Origin: Acidobacteriaceae bacterium UBA1307
GTDB taxonomy: Bacteria; Acidobacteriota; Terriglobia; Terriglobales; Acidobacteriaceae
Reading direction: 5' to 3'
DNA: 64,000 bases
Assembly (NCBI GenBank): GCA_002307235.1
Contig: DBTV01000033.1
Location: 50,096-114,095, forward strand
The notes under the pieces: model-generated
What the model was told of the DNA's origin: nothing
What the model saw: the letters and a program-made list of their open reading frames with translations, nothing else
The model's database searches: none
Part shown: piece after piece, positions 52,812-63,063 of the stretch
Layout of the letters: the number at the start of each line of letters is the position of its first letter
Position numbering within the stretch: position 1 is the stretch's first letter
Made by a program: the position numbers and the translations under genes

Positions 52812-54104
52812 TTACTCGCCGTGAAAGCCAGCAAGTTGCATGGCGCGACGGCACTCGGCATTGCGCATGAAATTTTTCCAGACAAAACCGGTGCGGAGGT
52901 TTTCCGCCATCACGGCCGAGATACCCTGATCGATGCCGAGCACGTCCGGGTCATACCAGTTGGCTGTGGGGTGGAAGGCATCGACGAAGCCGTAGCGTCC
53001 CCAGGCCTTGCCGCCCCAGTTTTTCTGCAGCGCGCGCAACACATGCACGCACTCGGTGGGCAAAAAGGGCAACGAACCTGCTGCCGCGCAAGCAACCACC
53101 GTGCCGTCGATCGGTCCCTGCGCGGGAGGCCCACCCCAGGCCGTGTACCCACCCTGGTAGTCCGAGGCCGAGATGCCCCAGTAGTCCTCGTTGTACCACT
53201 GCGGAAGCGAGAGGCAGAAGGCCTTGTGCGCGCGCGTAGCCTTGACGGAGTTATCGAAGTAATTGGCGTAGGCGTCGCGCTTGTTGCGGAAGTCGAACCA
53301 GGCGTGCGAGTACTGATGGGTGAAGATGGGATCGTTGCCGCTGATGAAATCGTAACCGGCAAACTGGATATGAGGGCGGGCAAAGTGCGACCAGTATGCG
53401 GGGGCAATGGGATGGGTCTTCGATCCGATGGCGAGCAGATAGATCATCATCAGCTCGCAGTAGCTCTTCCAGCGCGCATCGAGGAAGCCGCCCTCGGGCG
53501 TCCATCCCATGGAGAAGGTCGGGCCGCTGTTGAGCATCCATGGCCAATCGACGCGCTCATAGATCTGCGCTGCCAGCGACTGAATCTTCGCATCGGAAAA
53601 GTAGACCCGCGCGGTGAGAATGCCACAGAGCAGAAGCGCGGTGTCGATGGACGAAAGCTCAACCTTGCCGGTGCGCACGCCGGTTTCGATGTCGCTGAAG
53701 TGGTAATAGAAGCCGTGCACCTCGGGCAGGTGGTTCAGGTGCCAGTCGAGCGTGGTGCGCACGCGCTCGACAATCTGATGGTGCGGAAGGTAGCCACGCT
53801 TGTCGGCGATGCACAGGGCGGTGAGTCCGAATCCGGTCGAGGCGGTGGAGGCCATGCGACGGGCATCGCGCGCGCCCTTCAGATCATTGCGTGCGCGATC
53901 GAGAATCTGGCCCGTGACAGGGCTTGCCTGCTCCCAGAAAAAAAGCACGGCGCGGCGCTCAAGCTCGTCGAGAAAGGCATCGTCGGCCGCGCCGAGCGTT
54001 GCGGTTTCGCTGTGGGCCATGCGCGCGGAAGCAAGCGCACTGCCGGCCGTGGCCAGCGCCAGGGTAGAGAGCATTTGACGGCGCGAGAAGATGTTTTGCA
54101 GCAT
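52812..54104 (-). CDS. GH144-like (glycoamylase-type) (alpha/alpha)6 glycosidase, probably exported by Tat
   Basis: A 430-residue enzyme of the PF10091 'glycoamylase' type, which includes the GH144 endo-beta-1,2-glucanases. Recognisable blocks are ELERRAVLFFWEQASPVTGQ, STASTGFGLTALCIAD, YYHFSDIETG, ELSSIDTALLLCG, GWTPEGGFLDARWKSYCEL and GFVDAFHP. An N-terminal twin-arginine-like signal (SRRQMLSTLALATAGSALASA) predicts export. Cleavage of beta-1,2-glucan to sophoro-oligosaccharides is the best inference, as in Bacteroides loci pairing GH144 with GH3; other beta-glucans are possible. A promoter and a LacI-type operator lie upstream; the divergent gene is an MFS transporter. Confidence 0.85.
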   Translation of the reverse strand: MLQNIFSRRQMLSTLALATAGSALASARMAHSETATLGAADDAFLDELERRAVLFFWEQASPVTGQILDRARNDLKGARDARRMASTASTGFGLTALCIADKRGYLPHHQIVERVRTTLDWHLNHLPEVHGFYYHFSDIETGVRTGKVELSSIDTALLLCGILTARVYFSDAKIQSLAAQIYERVDWPWMLNSGPTFSMGWTPEGGFLDARWKSYCELMMIYLLAIGSKTHPIAPAYWSHFARPHIQFAGYDFISGNDPIFTHQYSHAWFDFRNKRDAYANYFDNSVKATRAHKAFCLSLPQWYNEDYWGISASDYQGGYTAWGGPPAQGPIDGTVVACAAAGSLPFLPTECVHVLRALQKNWGGKAWGRYGFVDAFHPTANWYDPDVLGIDQGISAVMAENLRTGFVWKNFMRNAECRRAMQLAGFHGE

Positions 54105-54143
54105 GATCGCATGAGCTCCGCGAAGTAGATTTTATCCAAACAC

Positions 54144-54157
54144 CAATCGATTGCGCA
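54144..54157 (-). promoter_or_regulatory. LacI-type operator upstream of the GH144-like gene
   Basis: On the minus strand the sequence is TGCGCAATCGATTG, matching the three operators before GH3. It begins five nt downstream of a -10 element (TCGAAT, 54163-54168) whose -35 partner TTGACA is at 54187-54192 with an 18-bp spacer. The same geometry is seen at the GH3 promoter. It also lies in the intergenic region shared with the MFS gene. Confidence 0.65.
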
Positions 54158-54162
54158 CCGAT

Positions 54163-54192
54163 ATTCGATCACTCCGACAGAAGACCTGTCAA
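54163..54192 (-). promoter_or_regulatory. Sigma70-like promoter of the GH144-like gene
   Basis: TTGACA (54187-54192) and TCGAAT (54163-54168) on the minus strand, spacer 18 bp. The operator motif starts just downstream. Confidence 0.45.
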
Positions 54193-54310
54193 GACGGTTT
54201 CTCCCTCCTTTTTTGCGTGAGAAGATTGCGTCATTCAGCGATTCCGCAAGCCTGCCCGCGTGCTGCATACTGCTAGAGACCAACTATGGCCCCATGCTAG
54301 GGTGTTTCGG

Positions 54311-55588
54311 ATGAAGCTGCTTCGCAACGAACTCGCCTCCTTCTTCGCCTGTCCGCAGCCGATGCGAGTGCTGATTCTGGCCAACATGATCTATGCGTCG
54401 GTCTTTTCGTTGCTCGAGATTTTTCTGGCGGCATTTGTGTTGCGCAGTTCGCATCAGTTGGAGCGGGTGATCGTCTATCAGCTCTCGGTGTACACGGCAG
54501 CGCCACTGGCCTTTCTGCTCAACGGATTGTTGATGGAGAGAATCGGCGCGAAGCATTTGTATGCCGCAGGCATGGCGCTCAGCGGGTTGTCGATTGTGGC
54601 GATGATGCACATGGGCGCGACAACGCTGGCGACGACTGTGGGCGCGGGGTTGTTGATTGGACTCGCGACGGGGCTCTTCTGGGCCAATCGCGGATTTCTG
54701 GCCGCATCAAGCACCTCTAACGAGAATCGCAACTACTACTATGGCGTGGAATTTTTTATTGTTACGCTGGCCGGCGTGCTGGTTCCGCTGCTGATCGGCG
54801 GTCTGCTGGCATCGACCTCGATGTATGGCTGGATGGGCGGCAGTCTGCACCATGCCTATCTACTGATCGCCATGGGCGCGTTGGTGCTCACGGTCTGCTC
54901 GGCCCTGTTGGTGGAGCGGGGAAAGTTTGCGCGGCAAAAGTCCGCGCGATTTTTGTACTGGAGTTTTCCGCGCGCATGGTGGCGTTTTCTCGCGATCTCC
55001 CTGCTCAAAGGCGTGGCGCAGGGCTACAGCATTGCGGCGCCGGCCATGTTGGTGCTGCGCATGGTCGGCGCGGAGGGAACGCTCGGGCTTACGCAGTCGA
55101 TCGGCGGAGTTGTGTCGGCTCTGGTGCTTTATTGGACGGGCCGCGTTGCCGCGCCCCATCAGCGCAGCAGGATCTATGCCGCGGGAGCGGGGCTTTATCT
55201 GCTGGGCTCAATTTTTTTGGCATGGCATTTTGATGCGCTGGGCGTGCTGCTGTTTCTGGCCTGCCTGCTGCCTGCCAAGCCACTGCTCGATGTCGCGTAT
55301 AACGCCACCGAATTTGGCGTCATCGATCGGTTGACCCAAAGCACGGGGCGCAGTTTGTACGCCTTTCTCTTTCATCATGAATTTGGTTTGCTGGCAGGCC
55401 GTGCGGCGGGCTTTGTACTTTTCTTTTTGAGCATGCGCTGGATCTCGGCGGATGCCGCGCTGCGTGTGGTGCTGCCCGTAGTGACGGCCGTGCAACTGCT
55501 CTCGATACCGATGATGCGGCGGATCGAGCGCGAGAATCCGCATCCAGAGGCGCTGCCCGACCGGAGCCAGGCAGCAGGCAATTTATAG
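54311..55588 (+). CDS. MFS transporter
   Basis: About 425 residues with roughly twelve hydrophobic segments and no signal peptide, the layout of the major facilitator superfamily (LIGLATGLFWANRGFLAAS, GAEGTLGLTQSIGGVVSALVLY). The substrate is unknown; its position, divergent from the GH144-like enzyme in a LacI-controlled locus, suggests sugar or oligosaccharide uptake into the cytoplasm. ATG 54311 is the most plausible start, though the frame opens at 54260. Its 3' end overlaps the convergent metalloprotease gene by 6 nt, so both stops share the same few bases. Confidence 0.85.
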   Translation: MKLLRNELASFFACPQPMRVLILANMIYASVFSLLEIFLAAFVLRSSHQLERVIVYQLSVYTAAPLAFLLNGLLMERIGAKHLYAAGMALSGLSIVAMMHMGATTLATTVGAGLLIGLATGLFWANRGFLAASSTSNENRNYYYGVEFFIVTLAGVLVPLLIGGLLASTSMYGWMGGSLHHAYLLIAMGALVLTVCSALLVERGKFARQKSARFLYWSFPRAWWRFLAISLLKGVAQGYSIAAPAMLVLRMVGAEGTLGLTQSIGGVVSALVLYWTGRVAAPHQRSRIYAAGAGLYLLGSIFLAWHFDALGVLLFLACLLPAKPLLDVAYNATEFGVIDRLTQSTGRSLYAFLFHHEFGLLAGRAAGFVLFFLSMRWISADAALRVVLPVVTAVQLLSIPMMRRIERENPHPEALPDRSQAAGNL

Positions 55589-58129
55589 ATCGCCGTCCAA
55601 CTCCTCCAGATCGCCGATGGGCATGCCGGGGGGAGCTTCGACGGTGAGCGCGGGCACGAACTTCTCCGGCGTTTTTTGAAAGGTGCGAATGCGCTCGGCA
55701 AGCGCTGCACGATGCGCAGTCTCATCCGGGTCGAGCGCAGGCTGTGGCTCGGACCATTGCCGCAGCAGCGCTTCAAGATGTGCGCGCGTGATGGCCCGCG
55801 CCTGGCTTGAGGTTGCAGGATTCGTCGCCAATGCCAGCATGGACTCGAGCGCGCTGCTCTCCACCGCACGTGCCACCTCGCGCGCAAGTGCGCTGCTCGC
55901 CGTCGCGCGCGTCGCCGTTGTCTGCGAAAGATCCGCGAGAATCTCCTGCAGGCTCGGCTCCTCCGCCTTGCGGTCGTGATACTCAACCACACGCGCGATC
56001 CGCGATGGCTCGAGCAGCGCCTTCAAGGTAAGCGTGGCCGCCGACTCCGCTGCGGCAAGCGGATCGAATGTTGGCCCGGTATGCGCGGCAAAGGACTCCT
56101 GCGTGCGTTCGTAGCCGGGGGGATAGGGTGGCAGAATCGCAAGCAGAGATTCGGGCAGAGTGAGCGCCTGCGGCGAAAGCGTTTTGAGCACGGCAGCCAG
56201 AGCCTTTCTCTGCTGCTCGGCCGGAACGATCTGCGGATTTTGCTGCCCGTCACCGCGCAGATTGTAGCGGAAATCAAGACCGCCGATCAGCCGCGTGGCA
56301 GCCTCGGTCTGATAGCGATGCAACAGATAGACCGTCACCAGAGTGTCTTCGAGCGCGGCCATCGGCGTGCCCACCGGAATCGCGTTTTCGCCGAAGTGAC
56401 GCAAGGCAGCATCCCGCACCTGCAAGGTACGATCAAGTTCCGCCACAGGATCGCTGCCGTTATCCCACAGATGCGCGTAGGGGTGAGCGCCGCCAATCGG
56501 CCGCGCATCCTGATCGGTGATGAAGCTCTCTCCGGCCTTGTCGGCCTCGCGCAAAATTTTGTCGAGCTCGGCCGGCTCACTCTGCCGCACGGTGAATTGG
56601 CGATAGCCGTAGTTGATGGCGATCTTGTCCCAGGTGCCAATGCCGCTCGCGTAGGCATGTAAAAGATCGATAGCACCGTTGTGATCGAGCGCGATGTAAG
56701 GATGCGGATAGTCCATCACGCTGTTGTTCTGCCCGAGGTGACTGGCGGCAAAGTTATGCGCAAGACCCAGCGTGTGGCCGGTCTCATGTGCGCCCAGTTG
56801 CCGAATGCGTTGCAGCACCATCTGCAGCATGGGGTTGTTGCTGTCGGTGTAGTTTTTGCCCGCGGTGTACGGCGAAAGCACCGACTCGGCGATAAGAAAA
56901 TCCTGCCGCGCGCGCAGGCTGCCGAGCGTGACATTGCCCTGCAGAATCTCCCCCGTGCGCGGGTCGGCGATGGCGTGACCATAGCTCCAGCCGCGCGTGT
57001 AACGATGCACCCACTGGATCATGTTGTAGCGCACGTCCATGGGATCGGCACCCTCGGGCAACAGATCGACGCGAAAGCTTCCCTTCGCCCATCCGGCGGC
57101 CTGAAAGGCCTCGTCCCACCACGACGCGCCCTCGCGCAATGCCGAGCGAATCGGCTCGGGCGCGCCGCGATCCACGTAGTACTGGATCGGATGCGTGGGC
57201 TCGCAGGCCGTGACGCAGTTCGGATCTTTCTTGATGAGGCGATAGCGCAGAATGAACTGCTGCTCGAGCGGCTGGCCGAGCGGCGCAGTCATGTCGCGGT
57301 ATTGCCCGACAAAATAACCGGCGCGGGGAACAAAGCGACGCGGCGCGAAGCTGCCATCGAGCGGCGGCAACTCTACAAAGCCAATCTGTTCATGCACGGT
57401 GAGCGCGTGCGCGTCGGGCGTCACATCGGCAACGTATCTTCCTTCGAGCGGACCGCTGGCCGTAAAGGTCAGCTCTGACTCAACCGAGAGATTTTTCGCG
57501 AAACTCTTGATGCCCTCCGGCACTAGCACGGAGCGCGTCGGGTCGAGCTTATAGCTGTCCACCTTGCCCGTGCGCTTCTGCGCGCTGGCGATGCGTTCGG
57601 CAACGCCCTGCTCATCGTGCAAGAAAAATTCGGTGGCATCGACCAGCACGGTGCCATCGGCAGATTCAGCCTCGGCCTTGAATCCCCAAAGAACCGACTC
57701 TGGAAAAGATTGCCGCACGGCAAGCTGCTGGCTCGCATCGGCCGCGTTGCTGCGGAAATTCTGATTGCTGGCAATGAGCAGAATCTTCGGCCCGCTGCGC
57801 TCAAAGCGCACCACATGCGCCGAGGCGTACTGCCCGCGATCAAGCCAGATCTCGGTCGAACCCGTGCCCCAGGGAAGACGGCACTCGAGCAGAAAATCCG
57901 GCGTGCGCCCTTCGTGCCAGCGCGGAATCTCCAGATAGAGCTTGCCCGAAGCCGCATCCCAATCAAGCGCCATCCAACCCGGCTGATGCCGGAGCCCCGC
58001 CGTTTTTTGCGCAATCGATGGCAGCGCGCCCTTTGCATTTTCCTCTGCAAACAACGATGCGCACGGCCCCATGATTGCGAGGGCAAGCAGAGCCGCGGCC
58101 AAACACTTCACTTTATTTTTCGTCTTCAT
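55583..58129 (-). CDS. Secreted zinc-dependent metalloprotease, metzincin type
   Basis: About 848 residues with a signal peptide (LAAALLALAIMGPCASLFAEE). The metal site is complete: His448, Glu449, His452 and the third ligand His458 in HETGHTLGLAHNF. Flanking domains resemble the DUF5117/DUF5118-type regions of large bacterial zinc-dependent metalloproteases (FVPRAGYFVGQY before, and DPRTGEILQGNV near the active site). It probably degrades proteins outside the cytoplasm. Start ATG 58129 follows GAGG by eight nt; an upstream ATG at 58195 lacks a signal-like start. It is convergent with the MFS gene and follows a MITE-like repeat. Confidence 0.9.
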   Translation of the reverse strand: MKTKNKVKCLAAALLALAIMGPCASLFAEENAKGALPSIAQKTAGLRHQPGWMALDWDAASGKLYLEIPRWHEGRTPDFLLECRLPWGTGSTEIWLDRGQYASAHVVRFERSGPKILLIASNQNFRSNAADASQQLAVRQSFPESVLWGFKAEAESADGTVLVDATEFFLHDEQGVAERIASAQKRTGKVDSYKLDPTRSVLVPEGIKSFAKNLSVESELTFTASGPLEGRYVADVTPDAHALTVHEQIGFVELPPLDGSFAPRRFVPRAGYFVGQYRDMTAPLGQPLEQQFILRYRLIKKDPNCVTACEPTHPIQYYVDRGAPEPIRSALREGASWWDEAFQAAGWAKGSFRVDLLPEGADPMDVRYNMIQWVHRYTRGWSYGHAIADPRTGEILQGNVTLGSLRARQDFLIAESVLSPYTAGKNYTDSNNPMLQMVLQRIRQLGAHETGHTLGLAHNFAASHLGQNNSVMDYPHPYIALDHNGAIDLLHAYASGIGTWDKIAINYGYRQFTVRQSEPAELDKILREADKAGESFITDQDARPIGGAHPYAHLWDNGSDPVAELDRTLQVRDAALRHFGENAIPVGTPMAALEDTLVTVYLLHRYQTEAATRLIGGLDFRYNLRGDGQQNPQIVPAEQQRKALAAVLKTLSPQALTLPESLLAILPPYPPGYERTQESFAAHTGPTFDPLAAAESAATLTLKALLEPSRIARVVEYHDRKAEEPSLQEILADLSQTTATRATASSALAREVARAVESSALESMLALATNPATSSQARAITRAHLEALLRQWSEPQPALDPDETAHRAALAERIRTFQKTPEKFVPALTVEAPPGMPIGDLEELDGDL

Positions 58130-58226
58130 CCGATCCGCCTCGATCCAAAGGCCACGGGCATGCACCCTTCGGTACATGTCCGTATCCAATGACACAAACA
58201 GCCATCTGCGTTGCCGCCTGGGTTAT

Positions 58227-58337
58227 AGCATTTTCGGAATTGCTGTAGACCGAAAGCGAGAGGCTAAGTGGCTTTTTCCTCAAGAAAAAGTCACCTTGCA
58301 CGCCGTTTAAAAAGTCTACGTGTATTCCGAAAATGCT
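58227..58337. mobile_element. MITE-like nested inverted repeat (~111 bp)
   Basis: Outer arms AGCATTTTCGGAAT (58227-58240) and ATTCCGAAAATGCT (58324-58337) match perfectly over 14 bp. After 4 nt on each side, GTAGAC (58245-58250) pairs with GTCTAC (58314-58319). An inner pair, around CTTTTTC and GAAAAAG (58266-58297), continues the symmetry. There is no coding capacity. It abuts the stop codon of receptor 6. It could be a non-autonomous transposable element or a large transcript hairpin. Confidence 0.5.
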
Positions 58338-61300
58338 CTAGAAGTTGGCGCGCACGCCCATCTGAATCATACGCGGCGTGTTGCCCTGTGTTTTGGTGAC
58401 GCCGAACGAGCTTGGCGTGGCGATGCTCAACGAGGGGCTGGAAAAATCCAGATGGTTCATCACGTTGAAAAAGACGCCGGTGAACTCGACGCTGTAGGCA
58501 TCGCGCACGACCAGTTTCTTTTTCACGCTCAGATCGATGTTGAGATACGGCAGGCCGCGAATCGGTCCATAACCACCGACCTTGTTGTCCAGGCCAAGAA
58601 TCAGCGGGCGCGCCGTGTCATAGACGGCCGCCGGATCCTTGAACATGTTCAGAGCCGCATTGCCACTGCCTTTCACCGCCGTGCCCACCGCGATGTTGTT
58701 GGCATCAGTGCCTCCAGAAACATTGCGATGAATATGATATCCCCCCTTGTAGGGAGTGGTGAAAGCGCAGTTATCCTTCGCAGAATAGTTGCTGCCATCG
58801 GCGCCGCCAAACGACTGGCTGCCGGCGTTCGTCGTGCAGCCCAGCGGCTGCCCGGTGCCTGCGGTAAGAACCGGCGAAATCGTCCATCCGCCCGCCACGC
58901 GCCCCACGACGCCGCGTTGCTGCTTGTACCAGGGTGTTTCAAAAACCACGAAGGTGTTGAAGATGATCTTCTGATCAAAGGACTGCACGCCGTAATTGCC
59001 CCCGACGTTGAATGAGTCATTCGGCACCGAGCCGCTGGTCGCCTGCGTAAAGGCATAGGTGCCCAGCGCCTTGCTGTACGTCAGATTCTCCTGCAGCGTG
59101 AGTCCGTGCCAGTTGAAAACCTTCACCGAGAAATATCCGCCGTTGTAATTGCCCCAGCCTTCTGAAACACCCACGGAAAGGCCGGTCGTCATCTGACCGC
59201 TGCTGCCGTAACTCTGCCCTGGAATCGCCGTGTTCATCATGGTGCGACCAAAGGTGAAGTAGGTGCCATCGAGCGCCGACCAGAGCGAGAAGACCTTCTG
59301 CGCGACAAGGTTCGAGCGCTGCTTGTGCAACACGGCCGTGGTGCAGTTGGCGTAGCCTGTGCAATAGGCACTGGTACTTCCGCCGAGCGCGGTTTCAAAG
59401 AAGGACTGCGCGGCAACGGTCGGATAGGTTCCCGCCGCGGCCTTGCTGGAATTGGTCGCGCAGAGGCTGGCGGAACTCGTGCAGCCATAGGCCTGCTCCA
59501 ACGCCAGATAGGCCTCGGCAAAACTCTGCCCGCCCTGCGCGAACATGTACGGCACCTGATTGGGATTGATCATCGTGTACTCGTGGTGAATCAGGCGGCC
59601 GATATAGCCCGCCTCCACCGTCACACGGCGACCCAGTTGACGCTGAATGGAAAAGTTGAAGGTATCCACATCGCTCGGCCGCAGTGAGCGATCGAGCGGC
59701 GAGGCAACGGCCACACCCGGGCCGCTGTATCCAGGAAAATACGGCTGCGCCAGCGTGCTTGGCGCCGAGGCTAGCGGTGCCGTCAGCCCGTCGGTGCCCA
59801 TGCGGAAGGCCGTCGAGTCGGTCACCGCCGTTGAGCCGCAGCTGCCATCCGACTTCACGTTGCGGCACTGCACCGCGAGAATCAGGCCCGGACTCAGCAT
59901 GGGGTTAAGCACCTGCACGTCGCCATTCAACCGCGAGTACAGGCGGCCATAGCCTCCGCGAATCACCGTTGCGTGATCGCCGAAGAACTTGCCAAGACGG
60001 CCGGAAAACCGCGGCGTATAGGCCAGGGCAATGCGCGGGCTGATCGATCCATAATAGGGATCGTAAGGATAGGCCGCGCATGTTTGAAAGAAGCTCGAAG
60101 CCGGTCTCGGGATTGTAGGGCGTTCCCTGCGCGGCATCAGCAGCGCGTGTATTCAAAAACTCGCGCGCAGAGATCTGCTTACCATCGCGCTCGGTTGGCG
60201 GCATCTCAAGGGCATAACTCAGGCCATAATTAATGGTAAGATTCTGCAGAATGTGCCAGGCATCGGAGACGTAGAGATTGTAGTAGGGCACCGTGGTGCG
60301 CGCCGCAATCGGCGTCTGCGTGCCGTTCAGCGCCAACGTTCCACTCTTCATCGCATACGTGTTGGCCACCTGCGAATCGGTGACGATCCCATAGTAGGTA
60401 TCGAGCAGACGTCCGGTCAGCGCTGTTGAGGTTGAAAAATACTGCGACAGCCCGGCATAGTTGACCGTGCCGCCGCCGCTCGAATCGCCTATCTGGTACG
60501 TCGTCGTGTAATTGATCGAGTTTCCGTTATCGGTGCGATTATGGAAGTAGTAGTTATGCTGATACTGCCCGCCGAACTGGACCAGGTGATTGCCCTTGAG
60601 CCAGGTCAGGTCATCGCGCAGAAAGTAATCGTGCCCATCCCAAACGCGCGTGCGAATATCCTGCGTGTTCACGTTGAACGGGGCCATGACGGCGGAATAG
60701 GCCGCGGTCGAGGATGTCGATGTCGTCAGCTCGCCGAGCGGCTCAACTGCGCCGCCCGCGCCCGAGATCTGCGCCGGAGCGCCACTATCCTTCCACTCCC
60801 AGCTGTTGCGCAGATAACTCAGATGAAAATCATTGGTAAGATTCTGGCTAACATTGGTCGTCAGCCCGGTGACAAAATACCAGGGCTGCTGAGGACGGCT
60901 CGACCGCGCGGCGGGAACACCGAGCGTGTCGCCCTCGAAAAATCCGCCGATGTCCACCTGATTCGCGGTGTACTGATTCAGTTTGTAATAGCGATAACTC
61001 GCCATCCAGTGCCAGCGCGCGCCAAAGTCATGATCGATGCGCGCCACAAAAAAGTTGGAGCTCTGCGGCAACTTGAGATTGGCCTGGTAGCCGATAATGT
61101 TGACCCCGTCGCAGTACGACGTGCTGATCGATCCGCAGCTCGTGTCAAAGGTGCCGCCGGCATAACTTCTTCCCTGCTGCGGAAGATTCTTGGCATAGAA
61201 GGCCTTCATCGTCGCATTGAAGCCCAACCCGCGCGGATCATAGCTTTTGAGCGTGTCGGGAGAAAGTGAAACCGCCGTCGATGAACCAGTTTTGGCCAAT

Positions 61301-62355
61301 GTCAGATAGCCGTTGAGCATGGCCGCCGAAGGAACGGTGCGCTCGTAGGTGACGACATTCGGATAGCGGAACCCCTCGTAATTGGCAAACAGATAGCTCT
61401 TTCCGCCAAACAAATTCGGCAGTATCGGGCCACCGGCCGCCGCGCCAAAACGGCTATAGTGCCCGTCCGCTTTTTTCGTATAACTTTTGGGATTGTTGTT
61501 CTGCCAGGTGTTGGCGCCGAAGTTGTTATTGAGATAATACTCATAGGTCGTGCCCGTCCACCTGTCGCGGCCGCGCTTGGTCACCACCTGCGACTGCATG
61601 CCCGAGGAGTTATTGAAGTCGGCCGTCTGTCCCGAGGTCGCCACCTTGAACTCCTCAATGCTGTCCTGCGGCATCGGAATCACACCCGAGGAACTGGCGC
61701 TGAGAAAACCGCCCGTCGTCGAGTTTCCAAATGAGCCCGTATAGGAGCTCATGCTGCCGTCCATATCGCTTGAGTTGTTGCCGCCATCGAGTTGAAAAAC
61801 CGCCTGATCGGAGAGCGTTCCGGCAACCGAGCCCGAGGGCGTCACGCCGGGCTGAAATGCGGCAAAGGTCGTCACGTCGCGGCCAATCGAAGGCAGCGAG
61901 TCGACCATGACCGGCTCCACCGTCTCACCCACCGTCGCATTCATGGTCTGCAAATCGGCATTCGATGCCTCGACCTGGATCACCGTCGTATCGCTTCCGA
62001 CCTTGAGAGTCAGATTGGCGGTGCTCTGCGTACCCACACGCACCGTGAGCGATGGAATCTCCGAAGGAGAAAACCCGCTTCTCTGCGCGGCGATGGCATA
62101 GTTTCCCGGCGGCACGCTGGGCAACACATAAAGGCCCACACTGTTGGTGGTCGTCTTGCGCCGCACATGCGTGCTCGCATCCGTCAGTGTAATCGTGGCA
62201 TCGGGGATCACTGCGCCCTGAGAATCCGTCACGGTGCCGGTAATGGTTCCGGCGCTTGTTGATTGTGCAAAGCCAACAACGGCGCCAGCCATAAAGACGA
62301 AGACGAAAATGACTCGCAGCAAACGAGCCCCTCGTTCAAAAGATAGATATTTCAT
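58338..62355 (-). pseudogene. TonB-dependent receptor, Oar-like, split by a +1 frameshift (receptor 6)
   Basis: Two overlapping minus-strand frames together encode one receptor of about 1340 residues. The first part (from ATG 62355) has the signal peptide (FVFVFMAGAVVGFAQ), the carboxypeptidase-regulatory-like domain (GTITGTVTDSQGAVIPDATIT), the plug (LPSIGRDVTTFAAFQPGVT) and half the barrel up to YNPETGFELL. The second frame takes over at FFQTCAAYPYDPYYGSISPR and runs to the terminal strand MIQMGVRANF. The switch lies near 60086-60096, where removing one A on the plus strand (GAAAGAAGCTC to GAAAGAGCTC) would restore a single frame. It may be a real lesion, a recent mutation or a sequencing error. 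Confidence 0.85.
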
Positions 62356-62367
62356 ATGGCTCTCCAT

Positions 62368-63063
62368 CCATATATCTGCAAAGACGACATTCGTGGGGCT
62401 TGAAAACGAGCCTGCAATCGCAAACACGTGCATGCGCGCAGAACTATCGCGTTGAGCGGCGAAAAGTATGCAGAACTGAAGACCCGGCCGCGCGTAGTGC
62501 GACCGCAAACGAAAGGCTATAAGCTACAACAACAATCCATGATGCATGTTTTTTTTCGATTGATCTGAAGCTGCATCATGGGGTCAATATCCATTCGTCG
62601 TGAGGTTTAAAGCTGCCGCGAGATCCTTGTGAAAAATCTGCCTCGAGGTAAAAGGCTTTTTGGACGATTATTGCGGCAATGCGTTTTATGAACTCTACAA
62701 TAATTTTTATGGGAACGCAACTTTGCAATCTGCTGGCTCAGCGGTTGCCGTAGACAGCCCTTGCTGGTCGCGGATCCCCATAAGGACAGCGAAGAAAGAT
62801 GCTCCGCAAACGCTACATCAAAGTTCCCGGTAAAACCTCTTTGCACATGCAGTTAAAAGATACTATTTATCTGCCACTTGTGCGTAATCGATTCTACCTG
62901 CATCAGGCACTTGATACCTGTTCTCCTTCGCAGAATTTGGGCACCTGATACCAGTTCGAATGGGCCAAACGAACGCGCGCGTCATGTGCTCATCTGTAGC
63001 CTGCCATTTCCTGCCATAGAACGTGAAGCATTTTCGGCCATGGCCTGCCATCCGTGTCATGGC
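62368..63063. other. Intergenic region without a supported gene
   Basis: About 700 bp of AT-richer sequence upstream of receptor 6, expected to include its promoter. It holds an imperfect 18-bp direct repeat: GGCACTTGATACCTGTTC at 62906 and GGCACCTGATACCAGTTC at 62940, 34 bp apart. Short frames on both strands lack ribosome binding sites or recognisable domains. Confidence 0.4.

Noticed and set aside
58338..60137. A separate short TonB-like gene downstream of another
   Set aside because: It has no signal or plug domain, and its start continues the upstream frame exactly after a one-base shift, so both are one broken gene.
62906..62957. CRISPR-like repeat
   Set aside because: Only two imperfect 18-bp copies with a 16-bp gap and no further units or cas genes.
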